Positions 1 to 7,219 of a stretch of 10,433 nt of DNA are shown piece by piece (position 1 is the stretch's first letter; each line of letters begins with the position of its first letter). Source of the DNA: JBHIBR01 sp046759145 [NCBI: Nitrospinota bacterium] (GTDB lineage: Bacteria; UBA8248); the NCBI GenBank assembly GCA_046759145.1, contig JBHIBR010000034.1:1-10433 (forward strand). The letters run 5' to 3'. A program made the translations under genes and the position numbers. The notes beneath the pieces are model-generated. The model saw only the letters and a list, made by a program, of their open reading frames with translations. It ran no database searches and was not told the DNA's origin.

Positions 1-2319
1 GAGCACGATGCGCGAGAGGTCCTGGGTGCGGCTGAACTCCTCGGCCGAGCCCCGGAGCACGATGTCCCGCTCCTTGCCGCCCTCCCGGAAGGTGCCGGCC
101 AGGGTGCCGTTCACCATGGTCTCGACCACGTAGCCCACCTCCTGTGCCGTGAGGCCCAGGTCGGCCGCCTTCTCCCGGTCGATACGCACCTGCAGCTCGG
201 GGTTGCCCAGGTCGAAGCTGGAGTTGACGAAGTTCACCCCCGCAAGACGCTGGATGCGCCCCTGCGCCTCCGCGGCCAGCCGCTCGAGGGTCGTCAGGCT
301 GTCCCCCTTGATGTCCACCTCGAGGTTGGTGCCTCCGATGTAGCCCCCGTGCCGGCGGCGGAAGAGGGGGACCTGGGTGATGAACACCCGCACCCCCGGG
401 ATGCCGCCCGAGAGCCCCCGCAGCTTGCCCAGGGTGCGCCGCATGCTGGGCAGGTCGGAGTGCTCGCGCTTGGCCACGATGCCCATGATGGGATTGTGGG
501 TGCGGACAACGGCGAAGAAGCGCTCCACCTCGGGGGGCTGGCGGAAGCGCGCCTCCAGGGTGCGGAGGATGCCGTCTTGCTGCTCCAGGTTGAAGCCCGC
601 GGGGGTGCGGATGAAGGCGAAGAAGAGGTTGCGGTTGCCCTGGGGGAGGTAGTCGATGGGGGGCATGAAGTGGGCCGCCGTGAAGAGGGAGGCCGCCACC
701 ACAAGCACGATGACGGCGACCCGCCTCAGCCACCCCCGCAGGAGCCAGCGGTGGAGCCCCAGGAGGCCCCGCCAGAAGAGATGGCCCGCCCACACAAAGC
801 GCATCCCGTCCCGCAGGCGGGCCCAGCGCCCGCGCCTGCCCCCCACGCGCAGCCACCGGGCGGAGAGCATGGGGATGACGGTGACCGAGACGATGAGGGA
901 GAGCCCCACCGCCACCGCGATGGCGATGGCGATGTCGCGGAAGAGCTGGCCCGCTTCCACCGAGACGAAGATGACGGGGACGAAGACCGCCATGGTGGTG
1001 AGGGTGCTGGCCAGGATGCCGCCCCACACCTCCTGGGCCCCCCGCAGCGCCGCCTCGAAGGGCGCCGCCCCCTTCTGCCGGTGGCGGTAGATGTTCTCCA
1101 GCACCACGATGGCGTTGTCCACCACCATCCCCACGGCGAAGGCGAGGCCCGCGAGGGAGACGATGTTGAGGGAGCGCCCCAGGGCGTAGACGAAGATGAA
1201 GGTGGCCACCACGGTGATGGGGATGCTGAAGGCGATGACCAGGGTGGTCGAGACGCTCCCCAGGAAGAGCAACAGCACCAGCACCGCCAGCGTGCCCCCG
1301 TACCAGATGTTGTCCGTGACCATCCGGACGGAGTCGTAGATGTAGTCCGTCTCGTCGTACACCTGGAGGAGCTGGATGTCCTTACCCGCGTAGAGGGTGT
1401 CGTTGATGAAGCGGATCTCCCGGCGCAGGTGCTTCATCACCTCGACCGTGTTCGCCCCCGTCTTGCGGAGCACCCCCATCCCGATGACGGGCTCCCCCCA
1501 GAGGCGGACGTGGCGGATGGGGTCCTCGTGGTCGAAGCGGACGCTGGCCACGTCCTTCAGGTAGACGGGCCGCCCGTCGGTCTGGGCGACGATGACCTCC
1601 TCCAGGTCCCGGAGGCTGCGGAACCGGCCCACCGTGCGGACCACGTAGCGCTTCTTCCCCTCGTCGATCCTGCCCCCCTTGGTGTTGCGGTTCTCCCGCA
1701 GGAGGGCGTCCCGCACCTGGGCGATGGAGATCCCCCGGGCGCTCAGGGCGGCGTAATCGAGGGTGACGCGCACCTGGCGCTCCTGCCCCCCGAACCTCCA
1801 CACCGTGCCCACGCCCGGCAGCCGCTCGAGGCGCGGGCGGATGACGTCGTCCACCTCCTCGCGGACCTCGTTGATGGGGCGGCGGCTGCGCACCACGACC
1901 CAGGCGATGGGGGTCTCCTCGTCCGAGTTCACCGCGCGGATCACGGGCCGCTCGGCGTCGTCGGGCAGGCGCCTCACCAGCGCCAGCTTCTCGCTCACGT
2001 CGAGGCGGGCGATGTCCTTGTTGGCGCCCCAATCGAACCAGAGGACGACGGAGCTCCTGTCCTCCCGGGAGACGGAGGTCATCTCCGAGAGGCCCTCCAC
2101 CGAGTTGAGCTTCTCCTCCTGCCGCTTGGTGACCTCCTCTTCCACCTCCAGGGGAGCGGCGCCCTTGTACTCGGTCGACACTGTTATCACGGGCCGGTCC
2201 ACCGTGGGGGTCATCTGCATGGGGATGGAGGCGAGGCTGATGGCCCCGAAGAGCAGGGCCAGGATCACCCCTACCATCACCGTCACGGGGTTCCTGACGC
2301 AGAACGCGATGATCCTCAC
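1..2319 (-). CDS. RND efflux pump inner-membrane subunit (AcrB/HAE1-type), C-terminus outside window
   Basis: This is the proton-driven inner-membrane transporter of a tripartite efflux system, which would export drugs or other hydrophobic compounds through an adaptor and an outer-membrane channel. The frame is open from a GTG at 2319 to the window edge, giving 773 of about 1030 residues. The N-terminus RIIAFCVRNPVTVMVGVIL is the typical cytoplasmic lead plus TM1 (about 12-30). A periplasmic porter domain follows (about 40-335), then a TM2-TM6 cluster (about 339-485) and TM7 (about 533-549). TM4 has GMVVDNAIVVLENI, with Asp401 and Asn402 at the AcrB Asp407/Asp408 pair. This Asp-Asn form occurs in other RND pumps. 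GTG 2319 is chosen because a GAGAGG ribosome site lies 9 nt upstream, overlapping the preceding stop; another GTG at 2336 hits a stop after six codons. It is the last visible gene of a marR-adaptor-hydrolase-pump operon. Substrate unknown; no TolC-like gene is visible. Confidence 0.95.
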   Translation of the reverse strand, partial: MRIIAFCVRNPVTVMVGVILALLFGAISLASIPMQMTPTVDRPVITVSTEYKGAAPLEVEEEVTKRQEEKLNSVEGLSEMTSVSREDRSSVVLWFDWGANKDIARLDVSEKLALVRRLPDDAERPVIRAVNSDEETPIAWVVVRSRRPINEVREEVDDVIRPRLERLPGVGTVWRFGGQERQVRVTLDYAALSARGISIAQVRDALLRENRNTKGGRIDEGKKRYVVRTVGRFRSLRDLEEVIVAQTDGRPVYLKDVASVRFDHEDPIRHVRLWGEPVIGMGVLRKTGANTVEVMKHLRREIRFINDTLYAGKDIQLLQVYDETDYIYDSVRMVTDNIWYGGTLAVLVLLLFLGSVSTTLVIAFSIPITVVATFIFVYALGRSLNIVSLAGLAFAVGMVVDNAIVVLENIYRHRQKGAAPFEAALRGAQEVWGGILASTLTTMAVFVPVIFVSVEAGQLFRDIAIAIAVAVGLSLIVSVTVIPMLSARWLRVGGRRGRWARLRDGMRFVWAGHLFWRGLLGLHRWLLRGWLRRVAVIVLVVAASLFTAAHFMPPIDYLPQGNRNLFFAFIRTPAGFNLEQQDGILRTLEARFRQPPEVERFFAVVRTHNPIMGIVAKREHSDLPSMRRTLGKLRGLSGGIPGVRVFITQVPLFRRRHGGYIGGTNLEVDIKGDSLTTLERLAAEAQGRIQRLAGVNFVNSSFDLGNPELQVRIDREKAADLGLTAQEVGYVVETMVNGTLAGTFREGGKERDIVLRGSAEEFSRTQDLSRIVL

Positions 2320-2332
2320 GGACCGGTGCCTC

Positions 2333-2887
2333 TCACCGACGCCCTCCCCACACCAGGCCGAACCACCAGCCGCGCAGGGGGTCTCCCTCAAGCGGGTGCC
2401 GCCGCCGGTAGAGGAGGTAGAGGGGCAGGGCCAGGATCGCGGTCGCACCCAGGGGCTGGGCCGCCTCGGGGTAGAGGACCCCCAGCCAGGCGGCCGCCAG
2501 ATAGCCTCCGCTCAGGTAGCAGTCTCCCCAGGAGAGCAGGGGGAGCTGCCAGCGCCGCGCGCTTGCGGGGAAGGCAAGGGCCACCCCGGGCGCCGAGAGC
2601 AGGTCCACGGCCACGTGGGCCCCCATGGCGAGGGCCCAGAGTGCCCCCGCCCTCGCCCCCAGGCCCAGCGCCACCGCAGAGGGGAGGGCGGCAACGGCCG
2701 GCAGGGAGTGGCCGAGGGAGCGGTGCCAGCGGCGGTAGCGCTCCCTTCCCCCCAGGGCGCTCAGGGCGTCCAGGTCGGGGGAGACGCTCGCCGTCCCCAT
2801 CAGCACGACATCCATCGTCCCGGGCGCGCCCGCCCCCAGGGCATGGGCGAGGCTCACCCCCATGCAGGCGTGGAAGAGGAGGTTCAC
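2333..2887 (-). CDS. YdjM-like membrane-bound metal-dependent hydrolase
   Basis: A 184-residue polytopic membrane protein resembling the YdjM/DUF457 family of putative inner-membrane metal-dependent hydrolases. Likely metal ligands sit at the expected family positions: His6, SPDLD (Asp38, Asp40), HRSLGH (His55, His60), HVAVD (His91, Asp95) and a later FPASARRWQLPLLSWGD segment ending at Asp122. Hydrophobic stretches near 62-78, 80-105, 126-140 and 147-160 look like membrane helices. The substrate of the family is not established; E. coli YdjM is known as a LexA-regulated gene. The start is GTG 2887, in a GTGA overlap with the adaptor stop, with GGAGGG 5 nt upstream, so translation is probably coupled. 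The stop lies 13 nt before the pump start and overlaps the pump's ribosome site. The gene is therefore embedded in an RND operon, which is unusual. Family call is fairly secure; function is unknown. Confidence 0.8.
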   Translation of the reverse strand: MNLLFHACMGVSLAHALGAGAPGTMDVVLMGTASVSPDLDALSALGGRERYRRWHRSLGHSLPAVAALPSAVALGLGARAGALWALAMGAHVAVDLLSAPGVALAFPASARRWQLPLLSWGDCYLSGGYLAAAWLGVLYPEAAQPLGATAILALPLYLLYRRRHPLEGDPLRGWWFGLVWGGRR

Positions 2888-4251
2888 CGCCTCCCTCCGC
2901 TGGCCCGGGGGGCTCTGGGCCTCGCGGCTGGCGGACCGGAGGTCCCCTTCAACCTCACTCGGACGCCGTCGTAGAGGGTTTCGTTCCCCTCCACCACCAC
3001 CATATCTCCTGGGTCCACCTTCCCGTCCAGCACCTGGATGAGCCCCTCCACCTCCCGTCCCACCTGGACGGGGCGCAGGCTGGCCTGGGTGCCCACGACG
3101 ACGAATACGGCGTGGCCCCGCTCCCGGCTCAGGAGGGCATCCTTGGGGATGAGGACGGCCCGCCTGGCCTCCCCGTACTGGATGGCCACGCGGGCGAACA
3201 TGCCGCTCTTGATCTGGAAATCAGGGGTGTTGGTCAGCTCCACCTTCACGGGGAAGTTGCGGCTGGCGGTGTCGGCCTGGGGGATGATGGCGCTCACCCT
3301 CCCCCGGAAGACCTGGCCCGGGAGCGCGTCCAGGAGCACTCGGGCCGGGTCCCCCACGCGGAGGAAGCGGATGTGCCTCTCGGCGACCCCGATGCGCGCG
3401 TGGACGCGGTCGATGGCGATGAGGTCAGCCACTCTGCCCCCGCGCTCCACCCACTGCCCCACCTCGACGTGCTTGCGGGCCACGAACCCCGTGACGGGCG
3501 CCCGGATGGTGGTCTTGCGCAGGTCGTCTCGGATCCGCGCCACCCGGGCCCGCGCCCGCTCCACCTCGGCGCGGGCGGCGGCGATGGTCTCCGCGCGCTC
3601 GCCGGCCTCGGCGAGGCGCAACTGCTGCTTGGCCCGCTCGTACTGGCTCTTGCTCGCGAGGTAGTTGCTCTTCGCGCGGTCGTAGCTGGAGCGGTCGAGG
3701 ATGGCCTTGTTGAAGAGGTTCTCAGCCCGGCGCAGCTCGTTGCGGTCGCGCTCCATGAGGGCGCGCTTCTCCTCGAGCTGGGCCCGCAGGGCCGCCACCT
3801 CCTCGGGACGGGAGCCCGCCTTGAGGCGCTTCCACTCCTCGGTCGCCCGCCGCAGGGCCGCCCGCGCCTCGGCCAGCTCGATGCGCAGGGCGCTGCCGCC
3901 GAGCTGGGCCAGGGCGGTCTTGCCCCGGACCACCCGGTCGCCCTCCTCCACCCCGGCCTGCCGCACGAGGCCCGCCACCTCGGCGCTCACCGTGGTCTGG
4001 AGGGCGGGCTCGACGGTGCCCACCGCGGTGACCTCCCCCCGGAGGAGGCGGCTCACTGCCGGCTGGACGACCACGAGAGGGGCCCGGTAGGGCTGCGTCT
4101 GCCCCTCGGCCCTTGCCCCCGAGAGGAGGGTGGCGAGGATGAGGGCGACCGCAGCGCGCCCGGCACCAAACGCAGTGGGGAGCCGAAAAACACAGCTCCC
4201 CCCGAGGGGGCGCGGACCATCTTTCCGGTTGTCCGGGGCTATTTTCACCAC
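2884..4251 (-). CDS. RND efflux membrane fusion protein (HlyD/AcrA family periplasmic adaptor)
   Basis: A 455-residue periplasmic adaptor joining the RND pump to an outer-membrane channel. An N-terminal export signal is visible, though late: a hydrophobic run at about 30-47 ends in ARAEG, consistent with signal peptidase I cleavage near residue 48. The first half-lipoyl segment is at about 70-118 (VSAEVAGLVRQAGVEEGDRV). A long Arg/Glu/Ala-rich alpha-helical hairpin covers about 120-245, and the second lipoyl half is TTIRAPVTGFVARKHVEVGQ at 247-266. Beta-barrel (about 284-360) and membrane-proximal (about 365-435) domains follow, then a Pro/Arg-rich tail. The start is GTG 4251, with GTG 4248 as an adjacent alternative; the ribosome site is weak and no in-frame start lies closer to the signal, so the long N-region may be real. 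It lies 25 nt after marR and overlaps the hydrolase start by 4 nt. Confidence 0.93.
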   Translation of the reverse strand: MVKIAPDNRKDGPRPLGGSCVFRLPTAFGAGRAAVALILATLLSGARAEGQTQPYRAPLVVVQPAVSRLLRGEVTAVGTVEPALQTTVSAEVAGLVRQAGVEEGDRVVRGKTALAQLGGSALRIELAEARAALRRATEEWKRLKAGSRPEEVAALRAQLEEKRALMERDRNELRRAENLFNKAILDRSSYDRAKSNYLASKSQYERAKQQLRLAEAGERAETIAAARAEVERARARVARIRDDLRKTTIRAPVTGFVARKHVEVGQWVERGGRVADLIAIDRVHARIGVAERHIRFLRVGDPARVLLDALPGQVFRGRVSAIIPQADTASRNFPVKVELTNTPDFQIKSGMFARVAIQYGEARRAVLIPKDALLSRERGHAVFVVVGTQASLRPVQVGREVEGLIQVLDGKVDPGDMVVVEGNETLYDGVRVRLKGTSGPPAARPRAPRASGGRR

Positions 4252-4276
4252 CGGCCGCCCTCGGGCCTCCGCCCCC

Positions 4277-4783
4277 TCACAGAGATGAGGCGACGCCCAG
4301 CCGCCTGCCCTCCTTGCGCTCGAGGGGAGCTTCCGGTTCGACGCGCCCCGTCAGGTTCTGGCGGATACGCTCCAGGGTGCGCAGGCACTGAGCGATCTCC
4401 TCCTCGCCGACCCCCTGCCGGGCGGTGGCGTTGATGTCCAGGGCGCACTCCCGCATCAGGGGCCAGAGCTCCTTAGCCTTCGGGCCGAAGAAGATGCGCT
4501 TGGCCCGGCGGTCGGAGGGGCTGGCCCTCCGCTCCACCCACCCGGCCGCCTCCATCCGGTCCAGCAGGCGCGCCAGGGATGGACCCTCGACTCGGAGCAG
4601 GTCGGCGAGCTCGGCCTGGATGAGGCCCTCCCCCCAGTGGATGAGGCTCAGGACAACCACGAATTGGGGCAGGGTGATGCCGTGGGCGGCCAGCTCCTGG
4701 CTCAACGCCTTCTGGTAGGTGCGGGCGGTCATGTGGACGTGGTATCCGATGCTGCGATTGAAGTCGTAGCTGAGCTCCACCAT
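4277..4783 (-). CDS. MarR-family transcriptional regulator
   Basis: A 168-residue winged helix-turn-helix regulator, probably a dimeric repressor of the downstream efflux genes that releases DNA when it binds a small phenolic or drug-like ligand. The N-terminal dimerisation helix is at about 8-33. The DNA-binding core follows: ITLPQFVVVLSLIH (36-49), then QAELADLLRVEG (56-67), a recognition helix PSLARLLDRMEAAGWV (68-83) and the wing ERRASPSDRRAKRIFF (84-99), which carries the family's D-R-x-x-K/R signature. A C-terminal dimerisation helix lies at about 128-145. The start is ATG 4783 with a GGGGGGCAGG purine tract just upstream. It is first in the operon, and an AT-rich promoter with a palindrome lies about 50-75 nt upstream, which supports autorepression. 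The ligand cannot be told from sequence. Confidence 0.93.
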   Translation of the reverse strand: MVELSYDFNRSIGYHVHMTARTYQKALSQELAAHGITLPQFVVVLSLIHWGEGLIQAELADLLRVEGPSLARLLDRMEAAGWVERRASPSDRRAKRIFFGPKAKELWPLMRECALDINATARQGVGEEEIAQCLRTLERIRQNLTGRVEPEAPLERKEGRRLGVASSL

Positions 4784-4829
4784 CCTGCCCCCCGCGAGCG
4801 GAAGCTGCCGGGACGCGACGTCTTAGGTA

Positions 4830-4858
4830 GCAATACTAATAATTAGCCTTGTTGTCAA
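4830..4858 (-). promoter_or_regulatory. sigma70-type promoter of the marR-efflux operon
   Basis: On the minus strand a perfect TTGACA -35 box (4858-4853) is followed by a 17-nt spacer and a weaker TATTGC -10 (4835-4830). The site lies in a short AT-rich island (4821-4860) that stands out from the GC-rich surroundings. Transcription would start near 4823, about 40 nt before the marR ATG. Confidence 0.65.
4836..4846. promoter_or_regulatory. candidate MarR operator palindrome in the -35/-10 spacer
   Basis: CTAATAATTAG is an inverted repeat with 5-nt arms around one central base. It lies within the spacer, ending next to the -10 box. A further TTAG at 4823-4826 pairs with the left CTAA arm as a second, looser half-site. 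Occupancy by the MarR dimer would block RNA polymerase. Assignment to this regulator is inference from position and symmetry. Confidence 0.45.
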
Positions 4859-4917
4859 TGCCGCGGGCGGGGCCCCACGAGACCCGGCGAGGAGTCGGAT
4901 CTTGCGGGACCCGATGA

Positions 4918-4933
4918 AGGTGGATACCCACCT
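4918..4933 (-). other. small hairpin between the 83-residue gene and marR
   Basis: AGGTGG and CCACCT form a perfect 6-bp stem with a 4-nt loop (GTAT on the minus strand), 57-72 nt after the stop of the small Cys protein gene and upstream of the marR promoter. No T-tract follows, so it is at best a weak or factor-assisted terminator. Apart from this hairpin and the marR promoter, 4784-4989 shows nothing recognisable. Confidence 0.2.
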
Positions 4934-4989
4934 CCTCCCCAGGCCCTCGGACCCTGCGCGCCGGTATGGGGCCTGCTCTCTTGCCACCC

Positions 4990-5241
4990 TCACTTGTGGC
5001 GCGGAAGCTCATCCCGAGAGGAGTGGAACATCCTCATTCCCGGACGCAGGATGCGCTCGCCCTTGACCACCATGTAGTCCGGTCCGTAGCGGATGACGGA
5101 GGTCATGGTGGGGTGGCGGCAAGTGCGCGCGTAGATGAGGTTCTCCTGACCCCCTCGGGGGAGATAGAGCTCGGCGTCTTCCGGCGTGAGTTCCACCTCG
5201 ATGTGGCAGTCCGCAAATCCGCACTCGCAACGAACCCTCAT
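4990..5241 (-). CDS. small Cys-containing protein, putative metal-binding, function unknown
   Basis: An 83-residue soluble protein beginning MRVRCECGFADCHIEVELTP. Cys5, Cys7 and Cys12 form a C-x-C-x4-C cluster, with Cys41 and nearby His13 and His43 as possible further ligands, suggesting a small zinc- or iron-binding fold. I recall the C-E-C-G...C-x-x-x-(I/V)-E-L-T-x-E start from small uncharacterised bacterial proteins, but I cannot name a family. ATG 5241 is chosen because GGGAGGA lies 4 nt upstream and the Cys motif begins directly after it. The same frame stays open far upstream, but that stretch is antisense to the thiamine-diphosphate enzyme and is not coding. It has its own stop about 200 nt before marR, so it is probably a separate transcript, divergent from the downstream plus-strand gene. 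Confidence 0.75.
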   Translation of the reverse strand: MRVRCECGFADCHIEVELTPEDAELYLPRGGQENLIYARTCRHPTMTSVIRYGPDYMVVKGERILRPGMRMFHSSRDELPRHK

Positions 5242-5360
5242 CGCGTCCTCCCACGGGGCGCCGCTCCTTGCCTCGCCTGGTTGAGGCCCCCGGGATCGCC
5301 CGTCTATCGGCAGCCCGGCTCCGGCTCGCGGCGCCGGGCCGCTGGGAGGGGGAGCGGCCC

Positions 5361-5489
5361 AATTCGAACGGAAAACCATCCTATCCCATCCCCCCCTCGC
5401 TTCAAACCCTCCCCCCGTTGCTCCCCTCGGAGGCTTCTTGCTATAGGTGGAGGGAGGGGTTGGAGGGCTCTCAGTGCGCGTTTCGAATT
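5361..5489. repeat. 8-nt inverted repeat flanking the divergent intergenic region
   Basis: AATTCGAA (5361-5368) and its complement TTCGAATT (5482-5489) lie 113 nt apart in the region between the small Cys protein gene and the thiamine-diphosphate enzyme gene. Each contains the self-complementary TTCGAA. They could be paired binding sites for a regulator of the divergent genes, but 8 nt is short and chance is possible. The rest of 5242-5502 is pyrimidine- then purine-rich with no other gene. Confidence 0.25.
5418..5447 (+). promoter_or_regulatory. possible promoter of the thiamine-diphosphate enzyme gene
   Basis: TTGCTC (5418-5423) and an extended -10-like TGCTATAGG (TATAGG at 5442-5447) are separated by 18 nt, about 55 nt before the chosen ATG. 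The -35 matches only 3 of 6 positions, so support rests on the extended -10. Confidence 0.35.
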
Positions 5490-5502
5490 CGGGGTAGGGG
5501 CC

Positions 5503-7185
5503 ATGGGCAGGATGTCGGCGGGCTATGCGGTGGTCGAGGCGCTCGCGGCCCAGGGGGTGCGCCACGTGATGGGGCTTGTGGGCTCGTGCGTGGTGGAGAT
5601 CCTGGACGGGATGTACGGCCGCGAGGACATGAGTTTCCTGAGCGTGCGCCACGAGCAGGCGGCCGCCATGATGGCCGACGGCTTTGCCCGGGTCTCGGGG
5701 GCGCCGGCGGTGTGCATGGCCACCAACGGGCCGGGCGCTTGCAACCTCCTCACCGGGGTGGGCAACGCCCACCTGGCCCAGTCTCCCGTCGTCGTCCTCA
5801 CGGGCGCCCCCACGCTCCGGGATCAGGGCCGGGAGTCCATCCAGGAGCTGGACCAGGTCTCCCTCTTCCGGCCCATCACGAAATGGTCGGTCCAGGTGAA
5901 GTGTCCGGAGCGGGTGGCGGACACCATCCGGGAGGCCTTCCAGGTGGCCCGGGCGGGGATGCCGGGTCCCGTCCACGTGGACCTCCCCCGCGACATCCTG
6001 ATCGAAGAGGTGGACTTCGTCCCCGCCCCCTCGGAGGGGGGCGCGGATGCGGCGCCCGGAGCGGACCCGGAGGCGATGGAGCGAGCGGCGGAGCTGCTCG
6101 CCTCGGCCCAGCGCCCCTTCATCATCGCAGGGGGCGGGGTGCTCTGGTGCGAGGCGGTCGGGGCGCTGGCAGGGGTGGCGGAGCGTCTCGGGGCCCCGGT
6201 GGGGACGGCCACCGGGCGCAACGACGCCTTCCCCTCCCGCCATCCGCTGGCCGTCGGGCCGGTGGGCCGGGGGGCTTTGCCCGAGGCGGTTTCTCTCCTG
6301 CGGGAGGCCGACGTGGTGCTCGCGGCGGGCACGCGCCTTGCCCACAGCACCACGCTCTTCAACCCGCAGTTCTTCGGCCCCGGCGTCCGGCTCGTCCACT
6401 TGGCGCTCGAGCCGCGCACCATCGGCCGCAACTACCCCGTCGCGGTGGGGATCGTGGCGGACATCCGGCGGGGGCTCGGGGCTTTGCGCGACGCCCTCGC
6501 CTCGCGCAAGCCGACGGCCAAGCCCCACCTCGGCTCCCGCCTCGCCGCCCTGCGGGAGGCCCGCGAGCGGCGACTCGGGGAGGGGGCGCGGATGGGCGGG
6601 GTGCCCATCAAGCCCCAGAGGTTCTACGCCGAGCTGGCGCGCCAACTGCCCGAGGAGGCCATCGTCGCCCTGGACGTGGGGAGCGCTTGCCACTACGCCT
6701 ACGGCCTCCTCTCCTTCCAGCGGCCCCGGACCTTCCTCACGAGCCAGGACCTCGCCTGCATCGGGTTCGGCTTCCCGGCCGCGCTGGGGGCGAAGCTCGC
6801 CCGGCCCGACCGCCCCGTGGTGTGCGTCACAGGGGACGGGGGTTTCCTCTGTAACGGAGCCGAGCTGGAGACGGCCGTCCGCTTGAAGCTTCCCGTCATC
6901 ACCTTCATCCTGAACAACTTCAACTACGGCTCCGAGCGGGCCTACCAGAAGTTCTTCTACGGGGGACGCTACGTGGGGGACGCCATCGGGAACCCCCCCT
7001 TCGACGACTACGCCCGGGTCTTCGGGGCCAGGGGCCTCCGGGTGGAGGAGCCGGGTGAGCTGGCCGGAGTGGTGGCGGAGGCCCTCCGTCAGCCGGAGCC
7101 CGCATTGGTGGACATCCTCTGCGACCCCGACGAGTTGCCCGAGCCCCGGCGCAAAGACGTTGTGCGCCCCCGCGGGCGCTCTTGA
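5503..7185 (+). CDS. thiamine-diphosphate-dependent enzyme, acetolactate synthase superfamily, Xsc-like
   Basis: A 560-residue three-domain ThDP enzyme (COG0028 type) acting on a 2-keto acid or aldehyde. The Pyr domain (1-170) holds the catalytic glutamate in SVRHEQAAAMMADGFAR (Glu51) and TNGPGACNLLTGV (74-86). The central domain is about 185-345. The PP domain has the ThDP/Mg site GDGGFLCN (444-451) through ILNN (469-472). Several traits match my memory of sulfoacetaldehyde acetyltransferase rather than acetohydroxyacid synthase: DVGSACHYAYGLLSF (391-405), GGRYVGDAIGNPPF (487-500) and the tail ELPEPRRKDVV (544-554). The phosphate acetyltransferase gene that usually accompanies xsc is absent here, as is any AHAS small subunit, so the substrate is open. 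The frame is open from 4966, but ATG 5503 is chosen because domain homology starts at once (YAVVEALAAQGV) and a G-rich AGGGG tract precedes it. ATG 5512 is an alternative. Confidence 0.88.
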   Translation: MGRMSAGYAVVEALAAQGVRHVMGLVGSCVVEILDGMYGREDMSFLSVRHEQAAAMMADGFARVSGAPAVCMATNGPGACNLLTGVGNAHLAQSPVVVLTGAPTLRDQGRESIQELDQVSLFRPITKWSVQVKCPERVADTIREAFQVARAGMPGPVHVDLPRDILIEEVDFVPAPSEGGADAAPGADPEAMERAAELLASAQRPFIIAGGGVLWCEAVGALAGVAERLGAPVGTATGRNDAFPSRHPLAVGPVGRGALPEAVSLLREADVVLAAGTRLAHSTTLFNPQFFGPGVRLVHLALEPRTIGRNYPVAVGIVADIRRGLGALRDALASRKPTAKPHLGSRLAALREARERRLGEGARMGGVPIKPQRFYAELARQLPEEAIVALDVGSACHYAYGLLSFQRPRTFLTSQDLACIGFGFPAALGAKLARPDRPVVCVTGDGGFLCNGAELETAVRLKLPVITFILNNFNYGSERAYQKFFYGGRYVGDAIGNPPFDDYARVFGARGLRVEEPGELAGVVAEALRQPEPALVDILCDPDELPEPRRKDVVRPRGRS

Positions 7186-7191
7186 ACCCCT

Positions 7192-7219
7192 TTGGATGAA
7201 GATGGCGGCGGGGTATAAT
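7192..7219 (+). promoter_or_regulatory. promoter-like element with consensus TATAAT
   Basis: A perfect TATAAT (7214-7219) stands out in GC-rich sequence, with TTGGAT (7192-7197) 16 nt upstream as a weak -35. Transcription would begin near 7226, downstream of the only in-frame ATGs of the next gene. It probably drives the exported-protein gene and perhaps the DUF151-PDZ gene. Confidence 0.5.

Noticed and set aside
349-4434. 1361-codon open frame on the plus strand, opposite the efflux operon
   Set aside because: It is His/Asp/Gly/Pro-rich with no recognisable domain and lies exactly antisense to three well-supported genes. Long antisense frames arise from the strong G/C bias at third codon positions.
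4859-4989. Rho-independent terminator after the small Cys protein gene
   Set aside because: Only a 6-bp hairpin without a T-tract is present, so it is listed as a hairpin and not called a terminator.
4966-5502. N-terminal extension of the ThDP enzyme frame
   Set aside because: It overlaps the small minus-strand gene and reads as low-complexity sequence. Family homology begins right after ATG 5503.
5242-6693. Upstream extension of the small Cys protein frame on the minus strand to 567 residues
   Set aside because: The extension is antisense to the ThDP enzyme, low in complexity, and the ATG at 5241 has its own good ribosome site.
5268-6854. 528-codon plus-strand frame overlapping the ThDP enzyme
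   Set aside because: It is a Gly/Arg/Pro-rich shadow frame with no family features; the enzyme frame holds all conserved motifs.
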